NCBI GenBank assembly: GCA_965215145.1
Contig: OZ244038.1
Coordinates: forward strand, 372,001 to 436,000
Reading direction: 5' to 3'
Origin: G965215145 sp965215145
GTDB taxonomy: Bacteria > Bacteroidota > Rhodothermia > Rhodothermales > JANQRZ01
Length of the DNA stretch: 64,000 bases
Shown here one piece after another: positions 1 to 7,999 of this stretch (position 1 is its first letter; each line of letters starts with the position of its first letter). Under the pieces are notes generated by a model that saw only the letters and a list, made by a program, of their open reading frames with translations, was not told where the DNA came from and ran no database searches. The position numbers were made by a program, and so were the translations under genes.

Positions 1-569
1 ACCACGCTCCGCCCCGTGACGACCTCGTGGAGCGCCGCCTGCCACGAGCCCCCGCGCGGCCCCTTCTGCTCAGGCGACGCGCCCTCGGCGGTGCGTCCGG
101 CTGCGCCCCGGATATAGGCCAGCATCAGCGCCACGATGATCGCCGGGACCTCCAGCAGCGCCACGAGCGCCGGCATGTACCCCTCCGCCGCGAAGCCCGT
201 CAGCTCGGCCACCTGCATCGCCGCGATGAACGTGACGGCCGAGACGGAGCCGTAGTGCGCGCCGAGCGCCGCCGCGTTCACCCGGTCGAACCCGAGCGGG
301 CGGCGCAGCACGGCGTACGACGTCAGCGGCGTCAGCACGCCGAGCGCCAGCGTCGCCAGCGCGGGGCCGACGAACTCCTGCACCGGCGTGGCCGAGAGCG
401 CGACCCCGCCCTTGAGCCCGATGGCGAGCAGCAGGTAGATCGCCAGCGACTGGTACAGCCCCTCGGGGAACTCGAGGTCGCTCTTGATCAGCCGCGCGAC
501 GATCCCCAGCACGAAGGCCAGGACGATCGGCGAGAGCAGGTTGGCGGCGAGGATGTCGAGCGAGCCCAT
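1..569 (-). CDS. sbtA: SbtA-type sodium-dependent bicarbonate permease (partial, 3' end outside window)
   Basis: The minus strand is open from an ATG at 569 to the window edge (about 189 codons). The N-terminus runs through hydrophobic segments typical of the SbtA family, including 'LAFVLGIVARLIKSDLEFPE' and 'LAIYLLLAIGLKGG'. A later segment reads 'ALGAHYGSVSAVTFIAAMQV', also conserved in the family. SbtA imports HCO3- with Na+ across the inner membrane. The gene lies 124 bp downstream of a carbonic anhydrase on the same strand, which supports a bicarbonate role. The first cytoplasmic loop begins near the left edge and the C-terminal half is not visible. The start is not certain: a GTG lies 13 codons upstream in frame. 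Confidence 0.85.
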   Translation of the reverse strand, partial: MGSLDILAANLLSPIVLAFVLGIVARLIKSDLEFPEGLYQSLAIYLLLAIGLKGGVALSATPVQEFVGPALATLALGVLTPLTSYAVLRRPLGFDRVNAAALGAHYGSVSAVTFIAAMQVAELTGFAAEGYMPALVALLEVPAIIVALMLAYIRGAAGRTAEGASPEQKGPRGGSWQAALHEVVTGRSV

Positions 570-613
570 CAGCAGCAGATCGAGCGGCAGAGCACTTCGT
601 AGGAGCACTTCAT
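569..613 (-). CDS. possible 14-codon leader ORF overlapping the sbtA start
   Basis: An ATG at 613 opens a 14-residue Cys-rich frame (Cys at 3, 9, 13 and 14). Its TGA shares one base with the sbtA ATG (TGATG). No clear ribosome site was seen. It could couple translation to sbtA or be chance; the overlap is the only evidence. Confidence 0.2.
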   Translation of the reverse strand: MKCSYEVLCRSICC

Positions 614-614
614 A

Positions 615-651
615 GCGGAAGGCCGGACGCGCGGTGCGCCCGGCCTTCCGC
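615..651 (-). terminator. GC-rich hairpin between carbonic anhydrase and sbtA
   Basis: Positions 615-626 (GCGGAAGGCCGG) pair perfectly with 640-651, giving a 12-bp stem. There is no T-run on the minus strand, so this may be a partial terminator or a processing site that lowers sbtA expression relative to the upstream genes. Confidence 0.5.
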
Positions 652-693
652 CTGCAGCCAAGGTACGGGTCTAGCCTGGAACGGGCCGGGACC

Positions 694-1443
694 CTACATG
701 TCGCCCATCTCGGCGTCGTGCCCCACGTCGCCGTGGCGCACCGTGTCGTCGAGGAAGGTGACCTCGCCGGTCGCCACGTCGTACATCGCGCCGACGACGA
801 GGAGCCGGCCCTGCGCCACGAGCTCCGCCATCACCGGGCTCCGCTCGATGATGTTTTCGACCGTCATCCGCACGTTCGTGTGAGCCACGGCGTCGACGAA
901 CTCGGGGTTCTTCGAGGAGCGCTCGCCCTCGACGCCCTCCACGGCGTAGACGGCCGGGGAGATGTTCGAGAGCGTGTGGGTGAGGTTGCCGAGCTCGACG
1001 TTGTCGCAGGCGCCCTTGACGGCGCCGCACTCCGAGTGGCCGAGCACGACGACGACCTTCGAGCCGGCCGCCGCCGTGGCGAACTCCATGCTCCCGAGGA
1101 TGTCGGCGTCGACGTAGTTGCCGGCGATGCGCGGCGCGAAGATGTCGCCGAGGCCGACGTCGAAGACGAGCTCCGGCGGGACGCGGCTGTCGATGCAGCT
1201 CAGCACGACGGCGTAGGGGTACTGCCCGGTGCCGGTCAGCGCCACCTGGGCCGTGTAGTCGCGGTCGAGGCGCTCGCCGTCGAGGAAACGCTCGTTGCCC
1301 TCCTTGAGCATCTCGAGGGCCTCCATCGGCGTGAGGGCGGCCTGCGTCTCGGCCGTCTGGGTGACGGCCATCTGCGCCTGCACCGGCACGACGCCGAGGA
1401 GGAGGGCGACCGCCAGCGCGGTCGAGCGAAGCATGTTGTTCAT
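694..1443 (-). CDS. beta-carbonic anhydrase with signal peptide (periplasmic)
   Basis: Catalyses CO2 + H2O to HCO3- + H+ using zinc. The 249-residue product has the beta-class ligand set: Cys83 and the Asp85/Arg87 dyad in 'SCIDSRVPPE', and His136 and Cys139 in 'LGHSECGAV'. Residues 1-24 form a signal peptide ending 'VQAQ', so the enzyme should act outside the inner membrane, unlike most cytoplasmic bacterial beta enzymes. It starts 38 bp after icd and precedes sbtA on the same strand, so the three are probably co-transcribed. The ATG at 1443 gives the complete signal peptide. Family assignment is firm; export is predicted from the sequence. Confidence 0.93.
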   Translation of the reverse strand: MNNMLRSTALAVALLLGVVPVQAQMAVTQTAETQAALTPMEALEMLKEGNERFLDGERLDRDYTAQVALTGTGQYPYAVVLSCIDSRVPPELVFDVGLGDIFAPRIAGNYVDADILGSMEFATAAAGSKVVVVLGHSECGAVKGACDNVELGNLTHTLSNISPAVYAVEGVEGERSSKNPEFVDAVAHTNVRMTVENIIERSPVMAELVAQGRLLVVGAMYDVATGEVTFLDDTVRHGDVGHDAEMGDM

Positions 1444-1481
1444 GGTCTTGGGGGGTTGGTGGGTGGAGGTGGAAGGTGGGG

Positions 1482-2978
1482 TCACTCGCCCTGCCCGAGC
1501 GAGTAGGCGCGCTTGCCCCCGAAGGTGTAGAGGTGCTCGGTCTTGATGATGTCGTAGCCGCCGCCGTAGACGCCGCGGAGGAGCCGGAGCACGTCGTCCA
1601 TCGTGAGGTCCGCGCCCTTGTCGGAGGGGAGGAAGCGGCAGCGCCAGTGGTCGGTGCAGAACGTCTCGGGGAGGCCGTCGGGGTAGACCTTCACGCCGCG
1701 GTTGGTGATCATCTTGAGGCGCCAGCCCTCGGGCGCTGCCTCCTCCAGCCCGCGGCCGATCACGTCGGCGTCGCGGTCGGCCTCGTCCCAGTCGATAAAC
1801 ACGTCGACCCCCACGAGCCGCTTCTCGGGGCGCTCGACCTCGGGGCGCGGGACGCGGATGCCGCCGGCGCGGTAATGCTCCGGCTGGAGCGTCTGCGGCT
1901 TCTGCCCGAGCCGCGCGATCACGGCGTCGGCGAACCCCTGCGTGCCGACCCGCTCCGTGCTCTCGCCCTCGCGGTAGAGGTCGCCCGTGTGGACGCCGTC
2001 CTCCAGCGTGCGCAGCCACGCGTTCTTGATCCGCTCGGCGACGTCGGTGGCGCCGACGTGGACGAGGAGCTGCGTGGCGCCGACGAGGAGGCCGGAGGGG
2101 TTGGCGATCCCCTGCCCCGCGATGTCCGGCGCCGAGCCGTGGACGGCCTCGAACATGGCGGCGTTCGAGCCGATGTTGGCCGAGCCCGCGAGCCCAACCG
2201 AGCCGGCGATCAGCGCGGTGATGTCGGAGAGGATGTCGCCGTAGAGGTTCAGCGTCACCACCACGTCGAACCGCTCGGGCTGCGCCGCCAGCCGCGCCGT
2301 GCCGATGTCGATGATGTAGTGCTCGTTCTCGATGTCCGGGTACTCCGCCGCGACCTCGTCGAAGACGCGGTGGAACAGCCCGTCGGTGAGCTTCATGATG
2401 TTGTCCTTCGTCATGCACGTCACCTTCTTGCGCCCGTAGGCGCGGGCGTACTCGAAGGCGTAGCGGACGATGCGCTCGGAGCCGGGGCGGGTGATGAGCT
2501 TGAGCACCTGCGCGACCTCCGGCGTCTGCTGGTGCTCGATGCCGGCGTAGAGGTCCTCCTCGTTCTCGCGCACGATCACGAGGTCCATCTCCGGGTGCCG
2601 GCTCGCCACGAACGGCGCGTACGACTTCATCGGCCGGACGTTGGCGTAGAGGTTCAGCGACTTCCGGAGCGTGACGTTGAGGCTCTTGTAGCCGCCGCCC
2701 TGCGGGGTCGTGATGGGGGCCTTGAGGAGCACGTCCGTCCGGCGGATCGTCTCCCACGCCTCGGGCGTGATGCCGGAGGTGTTGCCGGCCTCGTAGGCGT
2801 CCTTCCCGATCTTGACCGTCTCGTAGCGGAGCGGCGCCTCGGCGGCCTTGAGGATGCGGAGCACCGCCTCCATGATCTCCGGCCCGATGCCGTCCCCGTG
2901 CGCCACGGCGATGGCGGTGAGCCCGTCGGGGCTCGGGGCGGCGGGTGCGGCGTCGGCGGTAGCGGGGTGGGAGGCCAT
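1482..2978 (-). CDS. icd: isocitrate dehydrogenase, long Thermus-like type
   Basis: Oxidatively decarboxylates isocitrate to 2-oxoglutarate and CO2 in the TCA cycle. The 498-residue protein has the isopropylmalate/isocitrate dehydrogenase fold: 'HGDGIGPEI' near residue 28, substrate motif 'SLNVTLRKSLNLYANVRP' around 120-138, and the metal/substrate segment 'NLYGDILSDI' near 245. A roughly 140-residue C-terminal extension after the catalytic domain matches the length of the Thermus enzyme (about 496 residues). Cofactor (NAD or NADP) is not settled here. It is first in a run with carbonic anhydrase and sbtA, and its CO2 product links it to both. Confidence 0.93.
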   Translation of the reverse strand: MASHPATADAAPAAPSPDGLTAIAVAHGDGIGPEIMEAVLRILKAAEAPLRYETVKIGKDAYEAGNTSGITPEAWETIRRTDVLLKAPITTPQGGGYKSLNVTLRKSLNLYANVRPMKSYAPFVASRHPEMDLVIVRENEEDLYAGIEHQQTPEVAQVLKLITRPGSERIVRYAFEYARAYGRKKVTCMTKDNIMKLTDGLFHRVFDEVAAEYPDIENEHYIIDIGTARLAAQPERFDVVVTLNLYGDILSDITALIAGSVGLAGSANIGSNAAMFEAVHGSAPDIAGQGIANPSGLLVGATQLLVHVGATDVAERIKNAWLRTLEDGVHTGDLYREGESTERVGTQGFADAVIARLGQKPQTLQPEHYRAGGIRVPRPEVERPEKRLVGVDVFIDWDEADRDADVIGRGLEEAAPEGWRLKMITNRGVKVYPDGLPETFCTDHWRCRFLPSDKGADLTMDDVLRLLRGVYGGGYDIIKTEHLYTFGGKRAYSLGQGE

Positions 2979-3291
2979 GGCGGGGGGACGAGAGGGGAAA
3001 TGGAAAAAGCCGGCACGCGACGGCCCACCGTCGGCTCGGGGGCGGGGTCACATGTCGGCCTGCACCCGGCGTGGCCTGCGCTCCGGCGACGGCCGGCCGG
3101 GGGCGGTCGAGCGCTGCAAGCACGGCCGAAAACGGGGACGCCGGGGGGCGGTTTCCGAGCGGGCCTCGGGGGGCGGTGAATAAACGGCAGAACCTCAACT
3201 GCTCATGCGGCGCCGACCGCCCAGACGATGCCGGCGAACGGGGACTGGTGGTGCGCGTTCAGGCAGCCTCTATCTGCCAAGCACAGCCCGC
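2979..3291. other. divergent intergenic region between icd and ribE
   Basis: 313 bp with no gene. Both flanking genes must start from here. I looked for the conserved FMN riboswitch segments upstream of ribE and did not find them, and no convincing -35/-10 pair stands out. Confidence 0.5.
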
Positions 3292-3882
3292 ATGTTCACC
3301 GGAATCATCGAGGAGGTCGGCCGCGTCGAGCGGGCCGAAGGGCGCGAGGGCGGGCGGCGGCTCGTCGTCGCGTGCTCGTTCGCCGCGGAGCTGCGGGTGG
3401 ACGAGAGCGTCGCCGTCAACGGCGCCTGCCTCACCGTGGTCGAGCAGGACGACCGGGCGTTCGCCGCCGACGTGGTCGAGGAGACCCTGTCGAAGACCAG
3501 CCTCGGCGATTTAGAGGTGGGCGACGGGGTGAACCTCGAACGCGCCATGCGCGCCGGCGGCCGGCTCGACGGCCACCTCGTCCAGGGCCACGTCGACGCC
3601 GCCGGCGAGGTCGCGTCCGTGGAGGCGCTGGCCGACTCGTGGCTCGTCCGCGTCCGCTACCCGACTGAGTTCGCGCCGTACCTCATCCCCGTCGGCTCCG
3701 TCGCCCTCGACGGCATCAGCCTGACGGTGGCGCGGCTCGACGACGACGCGCTGACGGTCGCCGTCATCCCGCACACGTGGGAGCGCACGACGGTCTCCGC
3801 GTGGCAGCCCGGTCGGCGGGTCAACCTGGAGTTCGACCTGATCGGGAAGTACGTCGTCCGCGCCCTGCGCGTGATGGGGTAG
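3292..3882 (+). CDS. ribE: riboflavin synthase alpha chain
   Basis: Dismutates two 6,7-dimethyl-8-ribityllumazine molecules to riboflavin. The 196-residue protein starts with the invariant 'MFTGIIEEVG' and holds two similar lumazine-binding halves of about 95 residues each. Motifs include 'SVAVNGACLTVV' in the first half, 'LDGHLVQGHVDAAGEV' at the junction and 'VALDGISLTV' in the second. An open frame extends 29 codons upstream, but the family N-terminus fixes the start at 3292. It stands alone, without other rib genes nearby. Confidence 0.95.
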   Translation: MFTGIIEEVGRVERAEGREGGRRLVVACSFAAELRVDESVAVNGACLTVVEQDDRAFAADVVEETLSKTSLGDLEVGDGVNLERAMRAGGRLDGHLVQGHVDAAGEVASVEALADSWLVRVRYPTEFAPYLIPVGSVALDGISLTVARLDDDALTVAVIPHTWERTTVSAWQPGRRVNLEFDLIGKYVVRALRVMG

Positions 3883-3911
3883 CGCGCGTTCCACCGGTTT
3901 GCTCGTGAACG

Positions 3912-3965
3912 GACCCCCCGTCCGGCTTGCGTCGCCTTCGGCTCCGGCTGCGCCGGACTGTCCCC
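3912..3965. repeat. dispersed intergenic repeat, copy A
   Basis: About 54 bp running from GACCCCCCGTCC through CTTGCGTCGCC, CGGCTCCGGCTGCGC and CTGTCCCC. A copy nearly 90% identical lies at 31949-32000 upstream of the TonB-type receptor. Both copies are intergenic. The downstream end overlaps a hairpin. Confidence 0.7.
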
Positions 3966-3982
3966 CTTCTGAAGGGGGACAG
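3958..3982. repeat. perfect hairpin CTGTCCCCCTTC / GAAGGGGGACAG
   Basis: A 12-bp inverted repeat with a single-base centre lies about 75 bp downstream of ribE. It may act as a terminator for ribE, although no T-run follows, or be part of the repeat block around it. Confidence 0.5.
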
Positions 3983-4057
3983 CTTGGGTTCCCCTGAGCG
4001 AAGCGGAGCCGCAGCGATGGGAGCCCGAGCGGGGGGTGGAGGGCGCCGCGCGCTCAG

Positions 4058-4087
4058 GCCCGGTAGATCGAGAGCTCGTCGCGGCGG
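4058..4087 (-). repeat. fragment resembling the 3' end of rodA
   Basis: About 30 bp match the last codons of rodA (8611-8641) with one mismatch. On the minus strand it encodes the same tail 'RRDELSIYRA' followed by a TGA (rodA has 'RRDEFSIYRA' and TAG). No other rodA sequence is present here, so it is a stray copy of the gene end. Confidence 0.6.
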
Positions 4088-4194
4088 GGGCCCAGCCATG
4101 AGGAGTGAGGCGACCGTGTGAAGTCTCGGCGGAGGAGGTTGCAGATGCGGAGCGCCGGGGTCTGGTGGGATGGCTCCCACCTCCCCTCCTCATC

Positions 4195-4551
4195 ATGACG
4201 CCCGACGCCCGCGCCGTCTCCGCCTACGTCGAAGCGCACCTCGCCGAGATCCACGCCGGCGCCGACGTGGCTGCTGCCCTCGGCGTGCCGCTGCCGACGC
4301 TGCGGCGAGCGTTTCAGCGCGAGACGGGCGAGCCCCTCGGTCAATACCTCACCCGGCTGCGGGTCGAGCGGGCCAAGCGACTGCTGCGCGAGACGGACCT
4401 CCGCTGCTTCGAGGTGGGCCAGCGCGTGGGGTGGCACCGCGAGGACACGGCGGCGCGGGCGTTCCGGCGGGAGGTGGGGATGACGATGGAGACGTACCGA
4501 CAGCGAGCACGCGCGAAGAAAAAGGGGGGGGGGGGGGGGGGAAGTGGATGA
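4195..4551 (+). CDS. small AraC-type HTH DNA-binding protein
   Basis: A 118-residue protein that is little more than an AraC/XylS DNA-binding domain: the first helix-turn-helix lies near residues 20-45 ('AALGVPLPTLRRAFQRETG') and the second around 72-100, ending in 'EVGMTMETYRQRAR', the usual end of this domain. No ligand-binding domain is present. The C-terminus is encoded by an 18-base G tract (4524-4541) giving six glycines, so length changes there would alter the last residues. Start chosen at ATG 4195 because the domain fits; a longer frame begins at 4105. Target unknown. Confidence 0.75.
   Translation: MTPDARAVSAYVEAHLAEIHAGADVAAALGVPLPTLRRAFQRETGEPLGQYLTRLRVERAKRLLRETDLRCFEVGQRVGWHREDTAARAFRREVGMTMETYRQRARAKKKGGGGGGSG
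4524..4541. repeat. G18 homopolymer at the end of the HTH gene
   Basis: Eighteen consecutive G within the last codons of the gene ending at 4551. It could be a slippage site or an assembly error. Confidence 0.7.
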
Positions 4552-4601
4552 GGAATAGCGCTATATCAGAAAAGACAACCGGATCGGTCAATGTTTTGTG
4601 C

Positions 4602-4629
4602 TTGACAAAGCAGCGGCGCTCCCTTAAAT
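4602..4629 (+). promoter_or_regulatory. sigma70-like promoter for the metalloprotease
   Basis: TTGACA at 4602-4607 and TTAAAT at 4624-4629, spaced by 16 bp, in an unusually AT-rich patch. The start codon is about 200 bp downstream, implying a long leader. No gene is seen in 4552-4833. Confidence 0.55.
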
Positions 4630-4833
4630 CTTCGTATGCCGGGATTAGCTCTCCGCGTGCCTGGCTTCCTCCCCTTCACCCGACAGACCGGAGCCATGCA
4701 CGACCCCTAGACCGAGACGCCCCCTCGCAGCGCCCGGTGGGGCAGCCGCAGCCACGGCCATCCCACTGTCCGGCGCCACGCGGGGGCGAGTACGCGCCAC
4801 CACGTCCCTTCCGCTTCGACAGAAGAACCCGCC

Positions 4834-6975
4834 ATGACACGCACCCCCTGCAACCGGCAGCGCCTGCCGCTGTTTCTGAGTCTGCCCCTCGCGGCGCTCC
4901 TCATGCTCCTCGCCGTCCCCACCGCCACCGCACAGTCCCCCAGCGTGCCGTCGGCCGCCGAGCGCGCCGCGCTGGCGCCCGCTGCCCCGGCCCTGCTGGA
5001 GGTCGTGGGTGAGGCGCCGAGGGGCAGCCGCCTGAGCGCGACCCTCACGGCCGAGCAAGCCACCGTGCTCACCCACATCGCCGCCCGCGAGGCGTCGGGG
5101 GCGACGGTGCTCGTCCGGCTCCCCGAGAGCCTGGCGCCGCTGCCCGCGCTCGCCTTCGGCTACACCCCGGACCACCGCATCACGGCCGACACGAGCCCGC
5201 CCGGCGGCGGGAAGATCACGGCCGTCCGCGAGGACTTCACCATCATGGACGACGACACCTACGGCTGGAGCGGCCGGCTCTACGCCGGCGATCAGCTTGA
5301 GCACGAGGTCGGCTCTATCTCGTTCACGTACACGAATGGGGTGGGTTATCTCGGCCAGGTCCAGGTCCGGGCCAACCTCTTCGCCATCCACCCCCTCGGC
5401 GGCGGGCTCCACGCGCTCACGGACATCATCGAGGCGGCGTTCGAGGACGACGAGGGACCGGACGGCAGCCTCCTCCGGTCCCTTTCGGAGAGTCCCAGCC
5501 CTACGAGAGACGGAGCAACGTCTGTGACCCCGACTGTGACCCCGACGGCTGAGACGGAGGGAAACGGCGAGCCGCTTTACACCGAGGGCGGCTCGTGCGG
5601 GGGTATTAGGCCGCAGCGGGTCCTCGTCCTCTATACCGTCGGCGCTTTCAACGCCGTCTCGGACATCAGCAGCGTGATCAACGACGCGATCTACAACTCG
5701 AACCAAGCATACTCGCGGAGTCGGATCTACAACGTGAAGTTGGAGCTCGCAGAGAGGCGAGGGCTTTCTAGTTTCAGAGAGATGAGCAGCGCACGGATAG
5801 ACCTGCTCAACTTCAGGGTGAACCCCACTGCGCAAGCGTGGCGCGACCAGTACAAGGCCGACCTCGTCGTGCTCCTCACCAAGCCCAACGCCTATGGCAG
5901 CGTCAAAGGTCTAGCTCCAGTCTATACGCCGGGCCTAACGGATTCTGACGATGCCTACGCCATCGTGGACGTGGACGCCGCTGTAGGTGGTAGGGTGTTC
6001 ACGCACGAGGTAGGCCACATGCAGGGTGGACAGCACCACCCCGACGACCAGGGGGTCGACCCCGACCTGGGGTATGACTACGGCCGTGGGCACCGAGGGC
6101 GCTGGTCATCGTGTATCGGAGGCTTCGGATGGCTCTGTGGGTACGACCGCTTCGCCACCATCATGGCCTACACCCGCGGTGGCGTCTACCCCCGGATCAA
6201 CAACATCTCGAACCCCGACGTCGAATACGACGGCGTGAACACGGGGTGGAGCTCCCGTAACAACGCCCGCGTTTTCCGTACGACGGACTCGGTCATCGAG
6301 GCCTTCCGCTCTGAGCCGGCGCCGCCGCTGAGCGCGAGTATCTCGACCTCGGGTAACTCCAGCACCGGGCAGTACACGTTCACCGCGAGCACATGCGGTG
6401 GCACCGGGACGAAGAGCTACGAGTGGCGCGTGAGGCACGGGACCGGCAACTACGGCAGCGTCGTCAGCACGTCCTCGTCGTACTCCACGACGGTCCCCGT
6501 GGGCGAGACCTGGGTGAAGCTGACGGTGCGGACCTCCTCGGGCGAGGTGGACGACGCCTATGCCTACGTCTACCGCGAAGGCGGTGGGTGCCCCCCGTAT
6601 GACCCCAACTGTGGCTGCGTGCCGAGGCCCGGCTTCCCGTGTCCGGATCGTCCGGCCGGTGGGTCAGGGGATGACCCCCTCGCCGCTCCGGCGTTCGCGG
6701 CGTCGCTGCCGGCGGCGGTCGCTGTCGAGTCGGTGAGCCCGAACCCGCTGAGCAGTGGTGCCGAAGTCCGGTTCGTGCTGCCCGCGGCGGCCGAGGTCTC
6801 GCTCGCGGTGTTCGACGCGCTCGGGCGTGAAGTCGCCCGCCTGGCCGAGGGGCCGATGGAGGCCGGCGAGCACCGCGCCCGTTTCGACGCCTCGGGGCTG
6901 CCGGCGGGGGCCTACGTCGTACGCCTCCAGGCCGGCGGGGTCACCACCGCACGCAGCGTGACGCTGGTGCGCTGA
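4834..6975 (+). CDS. secreted metzincin metalloprotease with T9SS sorting domain
   Basis: A 713-residue exported zinc protease. Residues 1-34 form a signal peptide ending 'TATAQ'. After a propeptide-like region, the catalytic domain carries the metzincin zinc motif at residues 391-401 (His391, Glu392, His395, His401 in 'HEVGHMQGGQH') and a Met-turn at Met444 in 'TIMAYTRGG', resembling reprolysin (M12B)-like bacterial enzymes. A PKD/Ig-like segment follows (about 490-585), then a Cys-rich linker and a C-terminal sorting domain from about 625 ending 'SVTLVR'. Expected on the cell surface or outside. The sorting domain is nearly repeated in the orphan ORF at 7610. Confidence 0.88.
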   Translation: MTRTPCNRQRLPLFLSLPLAALLMLLAVPTATAQSPSVPSAAERAALAPAAPALLEVVGEAPRGSRLSATLTAEQATVLTHIAAREASGATVLVRLPESLAPLPALAFGYTPDHRITADTSPPGGGKITAVREDFTIMDDDTYGWSGRLYAGDQLEHEVGSISFTYTNGVGYLGQVQVRANLFAIHPLGGGLHALTDIIEAAFEDDEGPDGSLLRSLSESPSPTRDGATSVTPTVTPTAETEGNGEPLYTEGGSCGGIRPQRVLVLYTVGAFNAVSDISSVINDAIYNSNQAYSRSRIYNVKLELAERRGLSSFREMSSARIDLLNFRVNPTAQAWRDQYKADLVVLLTKPNAYGSVKGLAPVYTPGLTDSDDAYAIVDVDAAVGGRVFTHEVGHMQGGQHHPDDQGVDPDLGYDYGRGHRGRWSSCIGGFGWLCGYDRFATIMAYTRGGVYPRINNISNPDVEYDGVNTGWSSRNNARVFRTTDSVIEAFRSEPAPPLSASISTSGNSSTGQYTFTASTCGGTGTKSYEWRVRHGTGNYGSVVSTSSSYSTTVPVGETWVKLTVRTSSGEVDDAYAYVYREGGGCPPYDPNCGCVPRPGFPCPDRPAGGSGDDPLAAPAFAASLPAAVAVESVSPNPLSSGAEVRFVLPAAAEVSLAVFDALGREVARLAEGPMEAGEHRARFDASGLPAGAYVVRLQAGGVTTARSVTLVR

Positions 6976-6989
6976 CGCCGATGATACTG

Positions 6990-7025
6990 CTGGGGGCGCG
7001 AGTTCCACCGCGCTCGCGCCCCCAG
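6990..7025 (+). terminator. hairpin after the metalloprotease
   Basis: CTGGGGGCGCGA (6990-7001) pairs perfectly with 7014-7025 around a 12-nt loop. No T-run follows. A hairpin at the equivalent place follows the duplicated sorting domain at 7933. Confidence 0.55.
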
Positions 7026-7049
7026 CCCCCCTCACTCACCGGTCCCCCG

Positions 7050-7610
7050 ATGCACTCCGCTTCGATGCTTCTCTTTCCGCTGCTCGCCCTGCTGCTCGCC
7101 CTCGCCGCCTGCGACTCCGAACCGGAGGAGCCGGCGATTGAAGGTGAGTTCTCGTTCCTCCTCGATGGCACGCCCTGGGAAGCGAATCGGCCTGTCCGAG
7201 CCACGCTCACGGAGCCGAACTACCTCAGCGTCTCAGGCGAGCACTGGATCGAAGATCGATTTCCTCTGTTACGCGGCATTGACTTCTCCCTCCCTTTCGA
7301 AGGGCCCGACATCTACCCGTTCGCTGGAGACTTCAGCACTGGCAGCTTCTCCGGCGGGCTCTTCGCAGAGCAGGACGGCGATGCCATCATCGCGTTCTAC
7401 TACGGAACAGCGCTGCCGCTGCCGGACGGCTCCGAGGGCCGCATCGTCGTGGACGAGTACAACGCGGCCACCGGCGCCATCGCAGGGACGTTCCGCGGGG
7501 TCTTCGTCGTGGACTCCACCGACGTGGGCCACCCCCGCCGGGAGTTGCCCGACACGCTCGTCGTCACCGAGGGCGTCTTCCGCGCCACCGTGGACGACCG
7601 GAGGGACTGA
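7050..7610 (+). CDS. lipoprotein, copy 1 of a tandem pair
   Basis: A 186-residue protein with a signal sequence and lipobox 'LALAAC' followed by 'DSEPEE', so it should be lipid-anchored. The body is predicted beta-rich and ends 'FRGVFVVDSTDV...DTLVVTEGVFRATVDDRR'; it resembles small uncharacterised lipoproteins annotated in Bacteroidota. It is a close paralogue of the protein at 8000. The start at 7050 is chosen because it begins the signal peptide. Its TGA overlaps the ATG of the next ORF by one base. Function unknown. Confidence 0.8.
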   Translation: MHSASMLLFPLLALLLALAACDSEPEEPAIEGEFSFLLDGTPWEANRPVRATLTEPNYLSVSGEHWIEDRFPLLRGIDFSLPFEGPDIYPFAGDFSTGSFSGGLFAEQDGDAIIAFYYGTALPLPDGSEGRIVVDEYNAATGAIAGTFRGVFVVDSTDVGHPRRELPDTLVVTEGVFRATVDDRRD

Positions 7611-7918
7611 TGCCCTCAACGCTCCCCACCCCGGCCTTCGCGGCGTCGCTGCCGGCGGCGGTCGCCGTTCGCTCGGTGAGCCCGAACCCGCTGCGCGAGC
7701 GCGCCGAGGTGGTCTTCGCCCTGCCCGCGCCGAGCGAGGTCTCGCTCGCGGTGTTCGACGCGCTCGGCCGCGAGGTCGCCCGGCTCGCGGAGGGCGCCTT
7801 CGAGGCCGGCGAGCACCGCGCGCGGCTCGACGCCTCGGCGCTGCCGGCGGGGGCCTACGTCGTCCGCCTGCAAGCCGGCGGGGTCACCGCCGCGCGCGGC
7901 GTGACGCTCGTGCGCTAG
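7610..7918 (+). CDS. orphan T9SS C-terminal sorting domain (duplication remnant)
   Basis: A 102-residue frame made only of a sorting domain, from 'PAFAASLPAAVAV' to 'GVTLVR'. It is nearly identical to the C-terminus of the metalloprotease encoded at about 6685-6975. There is no signal peptide or cargo domain, so it cannot be exported as a normal T9SS substrate. It looks like the 3' end of the protease gene carried along when the adjacent lipoprotein gene was duplicated. It may be translated by coupling to the overlapping upstream stop, or be dead. Confidence 0.6.
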   Translation: MPSTLPTPAFAASLPAAVAVRSVSPNPLRERAEVVFALPAPSEVSLAVFDALGREVARLAEGAFEAGEHRARLDASALPAGAYVVRLQAGGVTAARGVTLVR

Positions 7919-7932
7919 CCCCGACCACGGCG

Positions 7933-7970
7933 GCCGGGGGCGTGGGCCCCACCACGCCCGTGCCCCCGGC
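7933..7970 (+). terminator. hairpin after the orphan sorting domain
   Basis: GCCGGGGGC (7933-7941) pairs with 7962-7970, and the stem extends inward with two G-U pairs to about 15 bp. It sits in the same place relative to the stop codon as the hairpin at 6990. Confidence 0.5.
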
Positions 7971-7999
7971 GCCGCTGCCCTCCACTGACCCTCACCCCG

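Noticed and set aside
1444..3198. Long open frame joined in frame upstream of the carbonic anhydrase
   Set aside because: It is a shadow of icd in another frame; the signal peptide fixes the carbonic anhydrase start at 1443.
2979..3291. FMN riboswitch upstream of ribE
   Set aside because: The conserved RFN segments are not present, and ribE stands alone.
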